Below are positions 32,683-40,040 of a stretch of 45,320 bases of DNA, in pieces (the stretch's first letter is position 1; each line of letters starts with the position of its first letter). The DNA lies in assembly GCA_030037955.1 (NCBI GenBank), contig JASHPT010000105.1, positions 1 to 45,320 of the forward strand. Direction: 5' to 3'. The notes beneath the pieces were generated by a model. The model searched no databases, had not been told where the DNA came from, and worked only from the letters and a program-made list of their open reading frames with translations. The DNA is from Thermoplasmata archaeon. GTDB taxonomy: Archaea; Thermoplasmatota; Thermoplasmata; Lutacidiplasmatales; UBA184. Made by a program: the position numbers and the translations under genes.

Positions 32683-34210
32683 CCGTCGGCTCCTCGGCGC
32701 AGCTGAAGAGCGAATATTTCTCCACGAGGCCGAACTCGGCGACCGCCGCCGGCCACGGACCGACGGCGGCGGGGTGCTCCCGCTCCTGCACGTAGGTCAC
32801 GAACGTGTGGAAGCGTGGGAACATCTCGGCCTTCCCCTGGGCCTCGTTCTGGAGCGCCGCATCGGGGAGCAGACGGCGACCCTCGCCGATCAACGCCTGA
32901 GCCTCGTCGTTCTTGGACTTGAGCACGTCCCGGAAGTACCGGCACCAGTAGACCTTGGCGCTGTCCTTGAGCGACGTTTCGAGATGCTGGTCCAGAAAGT
33001 CCTGGACCCGCTTCGAGTTCTGCTGGAACGAGTCGCCGCTGCGGGCCCGGATCCGCCCCCGCATCGCGTGCAGGATACCGGCCTTGAGGTCATCGAGGGT
33101 GGGCACCGGGTGGGTACCCAGGGTCCCGTAGGCTTCGGCACGGGCAATGACGTCCAGCAGGGTCCGGTTCGACCCGACCTCGCCCATGTCCGGGTCCTCG
33201 TCGGACATCCGGAGCCGCCAGGCCTCGATCATCCGGACCCCGGCGTCCAAGAGCACCTCGGGAACATACCCCGAGGGGGTCTCGCGACGGGCCCGGTCGA
33301 CGATCGCCCGGTTCGCCGAATGCCGTTTGTTGAACCCCACGTGGAGGCTGGTCAGCCGGTCGGACAGGGGGTCGTTGATGTTGTCCAGGTCGGACAGGTT
33401 CGAGGTGCAGATGGCGACGAACAGCGCCGGGAAGCTCTCGCGAGACTTCGACGGCGTGACGGTGCCCTCCTGGAGGGACTGGAGCAGCACGTTCTGGGTG
33501 CCGAGCGGCAGCTTGCCGATCTCATCGACCAGCAGCAGGCCCCGGTTCGCCTGCAGAAGTTTGCCGGGCTCGAGGACGAGCGGACTCATCGGGTCGCCGA
33601 TCTCCTCGAGCTTCCGAAGGTTGACGTTGCCCGTCAGGTGGTCCGGGAAGACTTCGCTCGACCCCTGGAGTCGGGCGAACCCGTAGCCCTCGCGGCGACG
33701 GACGCGGAGGGCGGGCACCTTGCTCCCGTCGATCAGCGTCGGGTCGAAGGCCGCAACCTCGCCGCCCGGGGAGAATCGTCGGCGACAGATGGGGCAGGGC
33801 GGCAATCGTTCGGCCGCCTCCTTCGTCACGAGGCTCAGCGGGTCGTCCCCGACCGGGCAGCCCTCGACGACCCAGAGGTCCTTGGGGAACAGGCCCCAGA
33901 GCTCTTTCGCGAGCGACGTCTTTCCGGCGCCGGAAGGCCCGAAAAACAGCACATGGGCACCGGAGACCAGGGCCGCGACGAGGTCTTCGTAGGTTTCTCC
34001 GGGCAGGACCGTGTGCGGGAACAGGGCCGCCACAGCCTCGGACTGAGAAAAGCCGTGTTTGCGGGTTTCCCCCACGCGCCGAAGGATCTCCGCCCGGAAC
34101 AGCTCGATCGGGGTCTGGGCCGGATTTCCCTGAGCTTTCAGCTGGGCGGCCGTCGACCGAGCGCCGATAGCAGGAGCGGGCCGGGCGCCGGCAGCAGGCA
34201 CATCGGCCAC
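32663..34210 (-). CDS. MoxR-like AAA+ ATPase with cysteine insert
   Basis: This 515-residue ATPase has Walker A FFGPSGAGKTSLAK (91-99), Walker B GLLLVDEIGKL (about 224-232), a sensor 1-like VAICTSNLSD and an Arg-finger-like DRLTSLHVGF. A segment after Walker A contains Cys118 and CPIC at 139-142, suggesting a small zinc-binding insert not usual in MoxR. The C-terminal 200 residues are helical and charged. The start is GTG 34210 with CTAATTAG 24-31 nt upstream. With the VWA protein it forms the classic MoxR-VWA pair. Confidence 0.85.
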   Translation of the reverse strand: MADVPAAGARPAPAIGARSTAAQLKAQGNPAQTPIELFRAEILRRVGETRKHGFSQSEAVAALFPHTVLPGETYEDLVAALVSGAHVLFFGPSGAGKTSLAKELWGLFPKDLWVVEGCPVGDDPLSLVTKEAAERLPPCPICRRRFSPGGEVAAFDPTLIDGSKVPALRVRRREGYGFARLQGSSEVFPDHLTGNVNLRKLEEIGDPMSPLVLEPGKLLQANRGLLLVDEIGKLPLGTQNVLLQSLQEGTVTPSKSRESFPALFVAICTSNLSDLDNINDPLSDRLTSLHVGFNKRHSANRAIVDRARRETPSGYVPEVLLDAGVRMIEAWRLRMSDEDPDMGEVGSNRTLLDVIARAEAYGTLGTHPVPTLDDLKAGILHAMRGRIRARSGDSFQQNSKRVQDFLDQHLETSLKDSAKVYWCRYFRDVLKSKNDEAQALIGEGRRLLPDAALQNEAQGKAEMFPRFHTFVTYVQEREHPAAVGPWPAAVAEFGLVEKYSLFSCAEEPTDDVAAG

Positions 34211-34233
34211 GAGGCGGCCGAGCCCGGGCGGCT

Positions 34234-34241
34234 CTAATTAG
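34234..34241 (-). promoter_or_regulatory. TATA-like box of the MoxR-VWA operon
   Basis: CTAATTAG (minus strand) lies 24-31 nt before the GTG at 34210. Confidence 0.5.
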
Positions 34242-34303
34242 CTTTGGGGCGGCGCGAGCGCGGGGGCCTCGCCGGTCGCCGGTGACTCGCCGGTGCGGCC
34301 GGC

Positions 34304-34312
34304 AAATTTAAG
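34304..34312 (+). promoter_or_regulatory. TATA-like box of the S3Ae gene
   Basis: AAATTTAAG lies about 31-39 nt before the ATG at 34343. Confidence 0.5.
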
Positions 34313-34342
34313 TAGGAATCCCCAGTGGGCGGCCCCACCCCG

Positions 34343-35071
34343 ATGGCCGAGAAGGAGACCGGCGGCAAGAAGCCCGCACTGGCCCGGACCGTCAAGGACA
34401 AGTGGCGGTCGAAGCGCTGGTACAAGCTCAAGGCACCGGGAATCTTCCAGCATGTCGACCTGGGCGAGACCGTCTCCACGGAGCCCGAGCAGCTCACGGG
34501 ACGGACGATCGACATCACCCTGTCCGAACTGGGAGGCGGGGGCGACATCTCCAAGGCCCACATCAAGCTCCGATTCCAGATCGAGCGAATCAGCGGTGAG
34601 GGTGTGGCCGAGACCCGGTTCGTTGGCCACGACCTGACCTCGGACTACGTCCGACGCCTCGCGCGACGCAAGCGCTCCAAGATCGACGCCTCTCTGCTGG
34701 TCACCACCAAGGACGGTGTTCAGATGCGGCTCAAGCCGGTGGCCGTCGGTGAGCATCGGCTGCAGTCCCGGCTCCGCAGCGAACTTCGGAACACCCTCCG
34801 TCAACTCCTGGTGGACGAGGCCGGGAAGCGGACCGCCGCGGACTTCGTCCGCGAGATGCTCCAGGGCGACCTGGGGAAGACGCTCTCCCAGGGCCTCCGA
34901 ACCCTCTATCCGCTCAAGAAGATCGAGATCCGCCGGTCCGAGATCCTCGGGCCGATCGCCGACGAGCCCGCTCCCGCCGGTACCGAGGAACCGCCGGCCG
35001 ACGCGGGGCCGTCCGGACCCTCCGCTCCCGAGGCACCCGCTTCCGAGGAGAGCGAGGTCTCCACGGCCTGA
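34343..35071 (+). CDS. rps3ae: 30S ribosomal protein S3Ae (eS1)
   Basis: The 242-residue protein has DKWRSKRWYKLKAPGIFQHVDLGET, LRFQIERISGEGVAETRFVGHDLTSDYVRRLARRKRSKID and LYPLKKIEIRRSEIL, all typical of S3Ae/eS1, an archaeal-eukaryotic small-subunit protein near the mRNA exit site. The C-terminal 45 residues are an acidic Pro/Ala/Glu tail not found in shorter homologues. The ATG at 34343 gives the standard N-terminus. It is divergent from the MoxR gene and is followed by tRNA-Met. Confidence 0.95.
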   Translation: MAEKETGGKKPALARTVKDKWRSKRWYKLKAPGIFQHVDLGETVSTEPEQLTGRTIDITLSELGGGGDISKAHIKLRFQIERISGEGVAETRFVGHDLTSDYVRRLARRKRSKIDASLLVTTKDGVQMRLKPVAVGEHRLQSRLRSELRNTLRQLLVDEAGKRTAADFVREMLQGDLGKTLSQGLRTLYPLKKIEIRRSEILGPIADEPAPAGTEEPPADAGPSGPSAPEAPASEESEVSTA

Positions 35072-35116
35072 GCCCGTCCCGTGATCCCGGGGAGACCGAG
35101 GCCGCGCGGGGGCGCC

Positions 35117-35223
35117 GTCGGAGTGGCTCAGCCTGGTAGAGCACGGGACTCATAGAGCGGCTCGGGGTTCGCTCGACCGCTGGAGAGATCCTGGGGTCGG
35201 GGGTTCAAATCCCCCCTCCGACA
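35117..35223 (+). tRNA. tRNA-Met (CAT) with intron
   Basis: The exons give acceptor GTCGGAG/CTCCGAC with discriminator A, D arm GCTC/GAGC, anticodon stem CGGGA/TCCTG with loop CTCATAA (anticodon CAT), and T arm GGGGG-TTCAAAT-CCCCC. The loop sequence fits elongator Met better than the modified-C tRNA-Ile, but that cannot be excluded. A 33-nt intron (35155-35187) sits at position 37/38. Fifteen bases at and just past its 3' end recur at 37482. A T-run follows and may terminate transcription. Confidence 0.94.
35155..35187 (+). other. tRNA-Met intron
   Basis: The 33-nt insert contains GAGCGGCTC and CGACCGCTGGAG segments that can pair with each other, as expected of an archaeal splicing substrate. 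Its removal gives the loop CTCATAA. Confidence 0.8.
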
Positions 35224-35225
35224 CT
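35211..35225 (+). repeat. Candidate att repeat, left copy (tRNA-Met 3' end)
   Basis: CCCCCCTCCGACACT spans the T-arm 3' strand, acceptor 3' strand and discriminator of tRNA-Met plus two bases. It is identical to 37482-37496 in direct orientation. Confidence 0.55.
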
Positions 35226-35328
35226 TTTCTGGGTAGCCGGGGTCCTCCACCTTGGCGTCCGGAGGCGAAGTGTGAACGGGTTGACCGCGTCCGGCTCCGT
35301 TCGGAATGATCCCCCCGCTGGTCGGGGC

Positions 35329-35335
35329 ATTAATC
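35329..35335 (+). promoter_or_regulatory. TATA-like box of the cyclase gene
   Basis: ATTAATC lies 23-29 nt before the GTG at 35358, consistent with leaderless transcription. Confidence 0.5.
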
Positions 35336-35357
35336 TATCCGGGGATGATTTCAGCGC

Positions 35358-37277
35358 GTGAGCTCCCGACGTCGGCTCGCCGCCATCATGTTTACCGACG
35401 TGGTCGGGTTCACCGCGTCGGCGCAGGCCGACGAGGCAGGGACCCTCGCTCGGCTGCGGGAACTGAACGAGCTCGTTCGACCTCTTCTCGCCCCCTTCGG
35501 GGGCCGCGAAATCAAGTCCACGGGAGATGGGTCGCTCATCGCATTCGATAGCGCTCTCAAAGCGACGGAATGCGCCGTGGAGATTCAGCAGCGCCTGTCA
35601 GTTCGCGGCGTGGGGGGTTCACCATCGGCAATGCGATTGCGAGTTGGAATCCACGTCGGCGACGTAGAGGAAAGCGAAGGGGACGTCTTTGGGGATGCGG
35701 TCAACGTCGCCTCCCGCATCGTCGCGATTGCTGAGCCCGGAGGCATCTGCGTATCGGGCGCGGTCCACGACCATGTCCGAAACAAGATGTCCCAGCGTCT
35801 GGAAAGACTCCCGCCGACCGCACTCAAGGGAGTGCAGACTCCCATCGACATTTATCGGGTCGTCTTGCCGTGGGCGGGTCGAGATACCGCTCACGGGAAC
35901 GCCCCGTCCACCGGACTCGCCGTTCTCCCCTTCACGAACATCAGCCCGGATCCCAAGGACGAGTACATCGCTGACGGTCTGACCGAGGAGTTGATCACGG
36001 TGCTCTCTCAGCTGCGAGATCTTCGGGTGATCTCTCGCACATCGGTCATGTTGTACAAGGCCACTCCCAAGTCGGCCTCCCAGATCGGGGCGGAGCTGGG
36101 GGTCTCCTCGCTGCTGGAGGGAAGCGTTCGGAAGGCCGGGAATCGGCTACGGATCACAGCCCAGCTGATTGAGGTCCGGACCGACCGACATCTATGGGCC
36201 AAAACCTTCGACCGAGAGCTCGATGACGTGTTCGCAGTTCAAACCGAGATCGCGAAGCAAGTAGCGGATGCATTGAGGCTTGAGCTGCGGCCAGCGGAAG
36301 AGGCGCGTCTCGACTCGCGAGCGACCGTACGACCCGAGTCCTATCTCGCCTACCTTCGTGGGCTGACACTCATGCGAGAAACTTCTCAAGCCGCGCTCGA
36401 GGCGGCCCAGCGCGAGTTCGAGATTGCTATCTCGCTGGACCCTACCAACGCAGGCGCGTACGGCAGGCTGGCGAGTTGCACGCGGTACCTCGGGATTTGG
36501 TACACGGACCTATCCCGCACGGAATGGGTAGAGAAGGTACGAGCGTCTGCGGCTCGAGCTCTGGAACTGGATCCGAATCTTTCGGATGCCCATGTTGGGA
36601 TGACGGCGGTCCTCTTTCGGGAACAGGATTACGCCGGGATGGAAAGAGAATTCAAGGCCGCCCTCTCGCTCAGTCCGAGCCATGCCTTGGCCCACAACGG
36701 CTACGGCAACATCCTGGATTACGTAGGCCGGCCGGAGGAGGCGCTGGCCGAGTTCCGGCTTGCCGAGGCTGCCGACCCCCTGTGGCTCCAAAACCTCAGA
36801 GATATCGCGTGGCTGCTCACTACGCTCGGTCGTCTCGACGAGGCGTGGGTCTCACTTGAGAAGATCAAAGCGCTCGCGCCCGATTCCGACTATCATTTCC
36901 TGCTCGGGGACTACTACTTCGCCCGATCGGAGACTGCCAAGGGTCTCGAGGAATGGCGACGGGTCGAAGCGCTCGATCCCGATGTTCGGTGGAGACAAGT
37001 CCTACGGGCGTGGAGTCTCGCGCGCTCCGGGGAGTCGGACAAGTCGAGGGAAATCCTACGGCACGAGGAGACACTGCCTCTGGTCGGTTTCTTACCTACG
37101 AACGTAGCCCAAATCTATGCGGAGCTCGGCGATCTGGATGAGTGCTTTCGCTGGCTCGACAAGTCACTCGTGGCGCATGATCTCCCGCTGATGAACATTC
37201 GCCTACCTTCGCGGTACGAGAACGTTCGCCGAGATCCTCGATACCAAGACTTGTTGGCGAGAATGAACCTCGCGTAG
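35358..37277 (+). CDS. Class III adenylate/guanylate cyclase with TolB/FlgO-like and TPR domains
   Basis: The 639-residue protein opens with a class III cyclase catalytic domain (about 1-165). LAAIMFTDVVGFTA carries the first metal Asp, STGDGSLIAF the second, and GDVFGDAVNVASRI the transition-state Asn/Arg. A FlgO/TolB-N-like domain follows (about 185-320: LAVLPFTNISPDPKDEYIADGLTEELI), then TPR-type repeats to the end (AISLDPTNAGAYGRLA, ALELDPNLSDAH, ALSLSPSHALAHNGYG). This architecture is frequent in bacteria and unusual in archaea. Codon use is less GC-rich than in the genes before tRNA-Met. The start is GTG with a TATA-like box. Confidence 0.92.
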   Translation: MSSRRRLAAIMFTDVVGFTASAQADEAGTLARLRELNELVRPLLAPFGGREIKSTGDGSLIAFDSALKATECAVEIQQRLSVRGVGGSPSAMRLRVGIHVGDVEESEGDVFGDAVNVASRIVAIAEPGGICVSGAVHDHVRNKMSQRLERLPPTALKGVQTPIDIYRVVLPWAGRDTAHGNAPSTGLAVLPFTNISPDPKDEYIADGLTEELITVLSQLRDLRVISRTSVMLYKATPKSASQIGAELGVSSLLEGSVRKAGNRLRITAQLIEVRTDRHLWAKTFDRELDDVFAVQTEIAKQVADALRLELRPAEEARLDSRATVRPESYLAYLRGLTLMRETSQAALEAAQREFEIAISLDPTNAGAYGRLASCTRYLGIWYTDLSRTEWVEKVRASAARALELDPNLSDAHVGMTAVLFREQDYAGMEREFKAALSLSPSHALAHNGYGNILDYVGRPEEALAEFRLAEAADPLWLQNLRDIAWLLTTLGRLDEAWVSLEKIKALAPDSDYHFLLGDYYFARSETAKGLEEWRRVEALDPDVRWRQVLRAWSLARSGESDKSREILRHEETLPLVGFLPTNVAQIYAELGDLDECFRWLDKSLVAHDLPLMNIRLPSRYENVRRDPRYQDLLARMNLA

Positions 37278-37608
37278 TCGTGGGGGATCGATCCGCCCCA
37301 AACCGCTCCGGGGTGACCAACGCGGGCCACTCTCCTCCCGGGGCGTCACTCGGGCGACAACGGAGACCTACGAGTCTACTCCCGCCATCACGATTTCCGG
37401 ATTGCCGGCACGCAGGGAGTCACGCTGGCGTGCCCACCGCCGCCGGAGAGGTTTGGAAGAAGTCCGGTCGGCCCCCCTCCGACACTCCCGGTCCTGCTCC
37501 CAGGGATGCTGGATCTCGTCCTCAACGGCGTCCTTCCCCCCCGCTGTCGTTGGAGCAGACACCGGCGGCGGAATGGAAAGGAAGGCTTATGTCTCTTAGA
37601 AGTTATAC
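37278..37608. other. Intergenic region without a convincing gene
   Basis: About 330 bases between the cyclase gene and the MNT gene. ORFs here on both strands are Arg/Ser/Pro-rich shadows. It contains the right copy of the tRNA-Met repeat (37482-37496), and CTTATG and TTATAC boxes just before the MNT gene. No RNA fold was recognised around the repeat. Confidence 0.6.
37482..37496 (+). repeat. Candidate att repeat, right copy
   Basis: CCCCCCTCCGACACT is an exact direct copy of the tRNA-Met 3' end. The flanks differ (GGTCGG before, CCCGG after), so this is not a second tRNA gene. Confidence 0.55.
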
Positions 37609-37629
37609 ATGTATCCAACAAGATACATG
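37608..37629 (+). promoter_or_regulatory. Inverted repeat over the start of the MNT-HEPN operon
   Basis: CATGTATC-CAACAA-GATACATG is a perfect eight-base inverted repeat that contains both candidate ATG codons (37609 and 37627) and follows a TTATAC box. It is well placed to be the operator for autoregulation or an mRNA hairpin hiding the start. Confidence 0.5.
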
Positions 37630-38223
37630 CAGTTCCAGCGAGCCTTGAACCCGGTTCTCGCCAGTAAGACGAAGTTGGAGCTGCTCCGAACGATGTTCGG
37701 ATCTCCGGGTCAAAGATGGACGGGGCGAGAACTGGCACGTTCTGCGGGTGTGTCCACCGCCCAAGCCGCCCGCGACCTCGCCGAACTCGCAGACACGTCC
37801 GTTGTTCTTCGCGAAGTCGTCGGACGGTCGTACTCTTGGCGGCTGAACTCCTTTCATGTCCTGTTCGCAACGCTAACGGGCCTCTTCGTGCAAGAGGCGA
37901 GCCTGAGGTCGGAGCTTCTGCACGATCTGTCGGATGAACTCCGACATGCGAGGCCCGAACGGGCCCGGCTGTTTGGCTCTGTTTCTCGGGGGGAGGAACG
38001 CCCGGACAGCGATGTGGACTTGTTCGTCCAGGTCCGGACGCCCGCAGATAGGCTCGAAGTCGAAGAGGCTGTCCGGCGTATCCGAGCCCGAGTTTGGGAT
38101 CGATTCGGAAATCCTGTCTCCTCGTTGGTATACACTCGAGCGGAGCTAGCGCGACCCAGGAACCCCGCCCTCCTCGAATCGATCGAGCGAGAGGGAGTGG
38201 AAGTGGAGACCGGGGCTCGCTAG
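37609..38223 (+). CDS. MNT-type nucleotidyltransferase with winged-helix domain (antitoxin)
   Basis: The 204-residue protein has an N-terminal winged helix (LELLRTMFGSPGQRWTGRELARSAGVSTAQAARDL, about 20-85) and a minimal nucleotidyltransferase domain with ARLFGSVSRGEERPDSDVDLFVQV, the GSx(10)DxD motif, near 120-143. MNT proteins partner HEPN proteins as antitoxins that AMPylate or bind the HEPN toxin. The HEPN gene starts 3 nt after this stop. ATG 37627 is an alternative start, giving 198 residues. The wHTH probably mediates repression of the operon. Confidence 0.88.
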   Translation: MYPTRYMQFQRALNPVLASKTKLELLRTMFGSPGQRWTGRELARSAGVSTAQAARDLAELADTSVVLREVVGRSYSWRLNSFHVLFATLTGLFVQEASLRSELLHDLSDELRHARPERARLFGSVSRGEERPDSDVDLFVQVRTPADRLEVEEAVRRIRARVWDRFGNPVSSLVYTRAELARPRNPALLESIEREGVEVETGAR

Positions 38224-38226
38224 ACG

Positions 38227-38622
38227 ATGGCTCGAACAGAAGTTCTGCCGAAGGCAAGGTATTCCATTTACCTGGCACGAGCGCGTGAGTTCGCCCGCCA
38301 GATGGACCGGGCCGCCGCCGACCGAGCTTGGAACTCCGTCGGTCTTCTCGGAGTTCATTGCGTGATTTCCTCGTGTGACGCCCTGACCGTCCGCCGAGCC
38401 GGTCAGCGTTGGAGCGGACAAGATCATGCCGGGGTGGTCGGAATGGTCAGATCCCTCGATCTGCCGAAGTCGGACGTGGTGCTCCGACAGGTCGCACAGG
38501 TGCTCGAACGGCAGAACCGCGTGGAGTACGAGGCGCGGGAGTTCACCGAGAGAGAGGCCGTCGAGGTCCGTCTGCAGGCAGCTCGCATTCTCCGCTGGGT
38601 TTCGTCCGAGCTCCCCCCGTAG
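38227..38622 (+). CDS. HEPN-domain protein (toxin partner)
   Basis: The 131-residue helical protein shows the HEPN pattern: KARYSIYLARAREFARQMDRA, WNSVGLLGVHCVISSCDALTV, then QDHAGVVGMVRSL and LERQNRVEYEAREFTEREA. The usual RNase motif Rx4-6H is replaced by RVEYEAREF, as seen in the EYE-type HEPN subgroup that accompanies MNT proteins, so RNase activity is uncertain. Immediate pairing with the MNT gene supports a type VII-like toxin-antitoxin system. Confidence 0.8.
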   Translation: MARTEVLPKARYSIYLARAREFARQMDRAAADRAWNSVGLLGVHCVISSCDALTVRRAGQRWSGQDHAGVVGMVRSLDLPKSDVVLRQVAQVLERQNRVEYEAREFTEREAVEVRLQAARILRWVSSELPP

Positions 38623-38688
38623 TTCGTTTCGATCCATGTGCGCTCCGACCGTCACCCTGTCGTTTGCGTATGGGCGGCTCCCACCCAG

Positions 38689-39165
38689 TCACGTAGGTCT
38701 AGGACGTACCGACCAAAAGAGCGAACCAAGCCAGAGGACGCCGAGAAGAGCAAGGAGGCCTCCGAGGATCAAGACACCCAGGCTGGGATTGGGTCCGGGG
38801 TGGTCACCCACGAAGGCCAGGGTCAGAAGACCGACGGCCCCTGCGAGGACAAGACACGCCGGAAGAGATCGCAGACCTCGGGGTACGGGACCTGCTTTGG
38901 CGCGCGACACCGCGCTAGCCGCTAGGAAAGCAATCCCGAGTACCACGAGTGCCTCGCCCAGGAGCATCGGACCCCGGAACCACAGTGGGACAGGGGGCGG
39001 ACCGCACGGACCGAACTGGGGGCATCCCGATCCAAAGGTAGCCGTAATCGTTGGCCAGACCACCAGGGCGTAGTACGTTGCAATGCCGGTCCCCGCACCG
39101 GCGATCGCAACACCGACAAGAAACAGGAGCCAGTACCGGCGCACAGCGGCCGTAGGCCTGTCCAC
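38689..39165 (-). CDS. Four-helix membrane protein, hypothetical
   Basis: The 158-residue protein has hydrophobic segments at about 12-36, 62-84, 100-118 and 128-150. An external loop with GCPQFGPCGPPP contains two cysteines that could form a disulfide. The start is a GTG at 39165. No family is recognised. It is flanked by unrelated single genes in the accessory region. Confidence 0.6.
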   Translation of the reverse strand: MDRPTAAVRRYWLLFLVGVAIAGAGTGIATYYALVVWPTITATFGSGCPQFGPCGPPPVPLWFRGPMLLGEALVVLGIAFLAASAVSRAKAGPVPRGLRSLPACLVLAGAVGLLTLAFVGDHPGPNPSLGVLILGGLLALLGVLWLGSLFWSVRPRPT

Positions 39166-39293
39166 CTCAAGTCGATTATGGGCCGGTGGGAGTCCGGCTC
39201 ACTGGGAGGGCCACACAGATCGCCAGGGAGGACTTTCGCTGCAAGACTCAGTACACCTACAGCAGGGGCACCATCGCCCGGTACCATGGCCGG

Positions 39294-39584
39294 CTAACGG
39301 GACTTCGCTGTCTCGCTCGGAGAGTCGAAGTGGACCACTCCGGCGCCATAGTCGATCAACAGGAGCCGACATGCACTGCATCGCCACCCCCGGAGGTGAG
39401 GGGTGGGGAACGTGTCCACCATGGGAATGATGGGTTCTCCCTTCCAGAGCGCAGCGTCGAACCAGCCGATGCGGTCGACCCAGTTAGTGCGCGCGCCGCC
39501 CGCCATGTACCCCGGAACCATCACCTGGCTGCACCGGGGGCACGAGGGCGGAGGGCTCTCCGACGGCGGATCACCTCCAGGCAT
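39294..39584 (-). CDS. Zinc-ribbon protein (PF20097/DUF6487-like)
   Basis: The 96-residue protein has CPRCSQVMVPGYM at about 15 and WRCSACRLLLIDY near 68, two CxxC knuckles that would bind one zinc. Between them lies WVDRIGWFDAALWKGEP, a stretch typical of small prokaryotic zinc-ribbon proteins of unknown function. GGTGAT seven bases before the ATG is a strong Shine-Dalgarno match, unlike the leaderless genes elsewhere, and GGAGGTGATCC recurs just inside the coding region. Confidence 0.75.
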   Translation of the reverse strand: MPGGDPPSESPPPSCPRCSQVMVPGYMAGGARTNWVDRIGWFDAALWKGEPIIPMVDTFPTPHLRGWRCSACRLLLIDYGAGVVHFDSPSETAKSR

Positions 39585-39589
39585 GGGAT

Positions 39590-39608
39590 ATCACCGCTCG
39601 ATGGTGAT
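39590..39608 (-). promoter_or_regulatory. Shine-Dalgarno with complementary sequence (possible hairpin)
   Basis: On the minus strand ATCACC-seven bases-GGTGAT precedes the zinc-ribbon ATG. The second arm is the Shine-Dalgarno; the first arm mimics the 16S 3' tail and could mask it in a hairpin. Confidence 0.35.
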
Positions 39609-39687
39609 TCCGAAAACTGGTCTCATGGCCCTTACGTCAACTGCGCTGCATGAGTTCCAGCGGGTTGCACTGGCGACCTGGAGTACG

Positions 39688-39695
39688 GTATAATT
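39688..39695 (+). promoter_or_regulatory. TATA box of the DUF1330 gene
   Basis: GTATAATT lies 20-27 nt before the ATG at 39715. Confidence 0.5.
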
Positions 39696-39714
39696 CCCCT
39701 CGCGCGTCCAGCCG

Positions 39715-40020
39715 ATGGCGACGACCATGGCAACCTACGCACTCTTCGACATCGATTGGCATGACCAGGCTAAGGCAGCCGAGTACCGTGAGAAGTTCGG
39801 ACCGGCGCTCGAAAAGCACGGGGGCAAGACACTGTGCGCCGGGCCGCCGCAAGTAATCGAAGGGAACTGGAATCCCGCCCGCGTGGTCATCCTCGAGTTT
39901 CCGAGTACGGCTGCCTTCCGCACCTGGTACGGCTCCCCAGAGTACGCGCCCGTGCTCCAGCTCCGCCAGGCCGGAGCGACGACCAAGGCCGTGGTCGTCG
40001 TGGAAGGCCCGAATCGCTGA
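39715..40020 (+). CDS. DUF1330 family protein
   Basis: The 101-residue protein matches the DUF1330 ferredoxin-like fold: YALFDIDWHDQAKAAEYREKFGPALEKHGGKTL, then PARVVILEFPSTAAFRTWYGSPEYAPVLQLRQAGATTKAVVVVEG. The family is widespread in bacteria and of unknown function. The second ATG (39727) gives a more typical N-terminus, but the first is at the right distance from the TATA box. Its presence as a single gene with bacterial relatives fits acquisition by transfer. Confidence 0.88.
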   Translation: MATTMATYALFDIDWHDQAKAAEYREKFGPALEKHGGKTLCAGPPQVIEGNWNPARVVILEFPSTAAFRTWYGSPEYAPVLQLRQAGATTKAVVVVEGPNR

Positions 40021-40040
40021 GGGGGGAACCCCGTCCTCGC

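Noticed and set aside
37482-37496. Second tRNA-Met gene or tRNA pseudogene
   Set aside because: Only the last 15 bases match. The upstream sequence cannot form T, anticodon or D arms, so an attachment-type repeat is the better reading.
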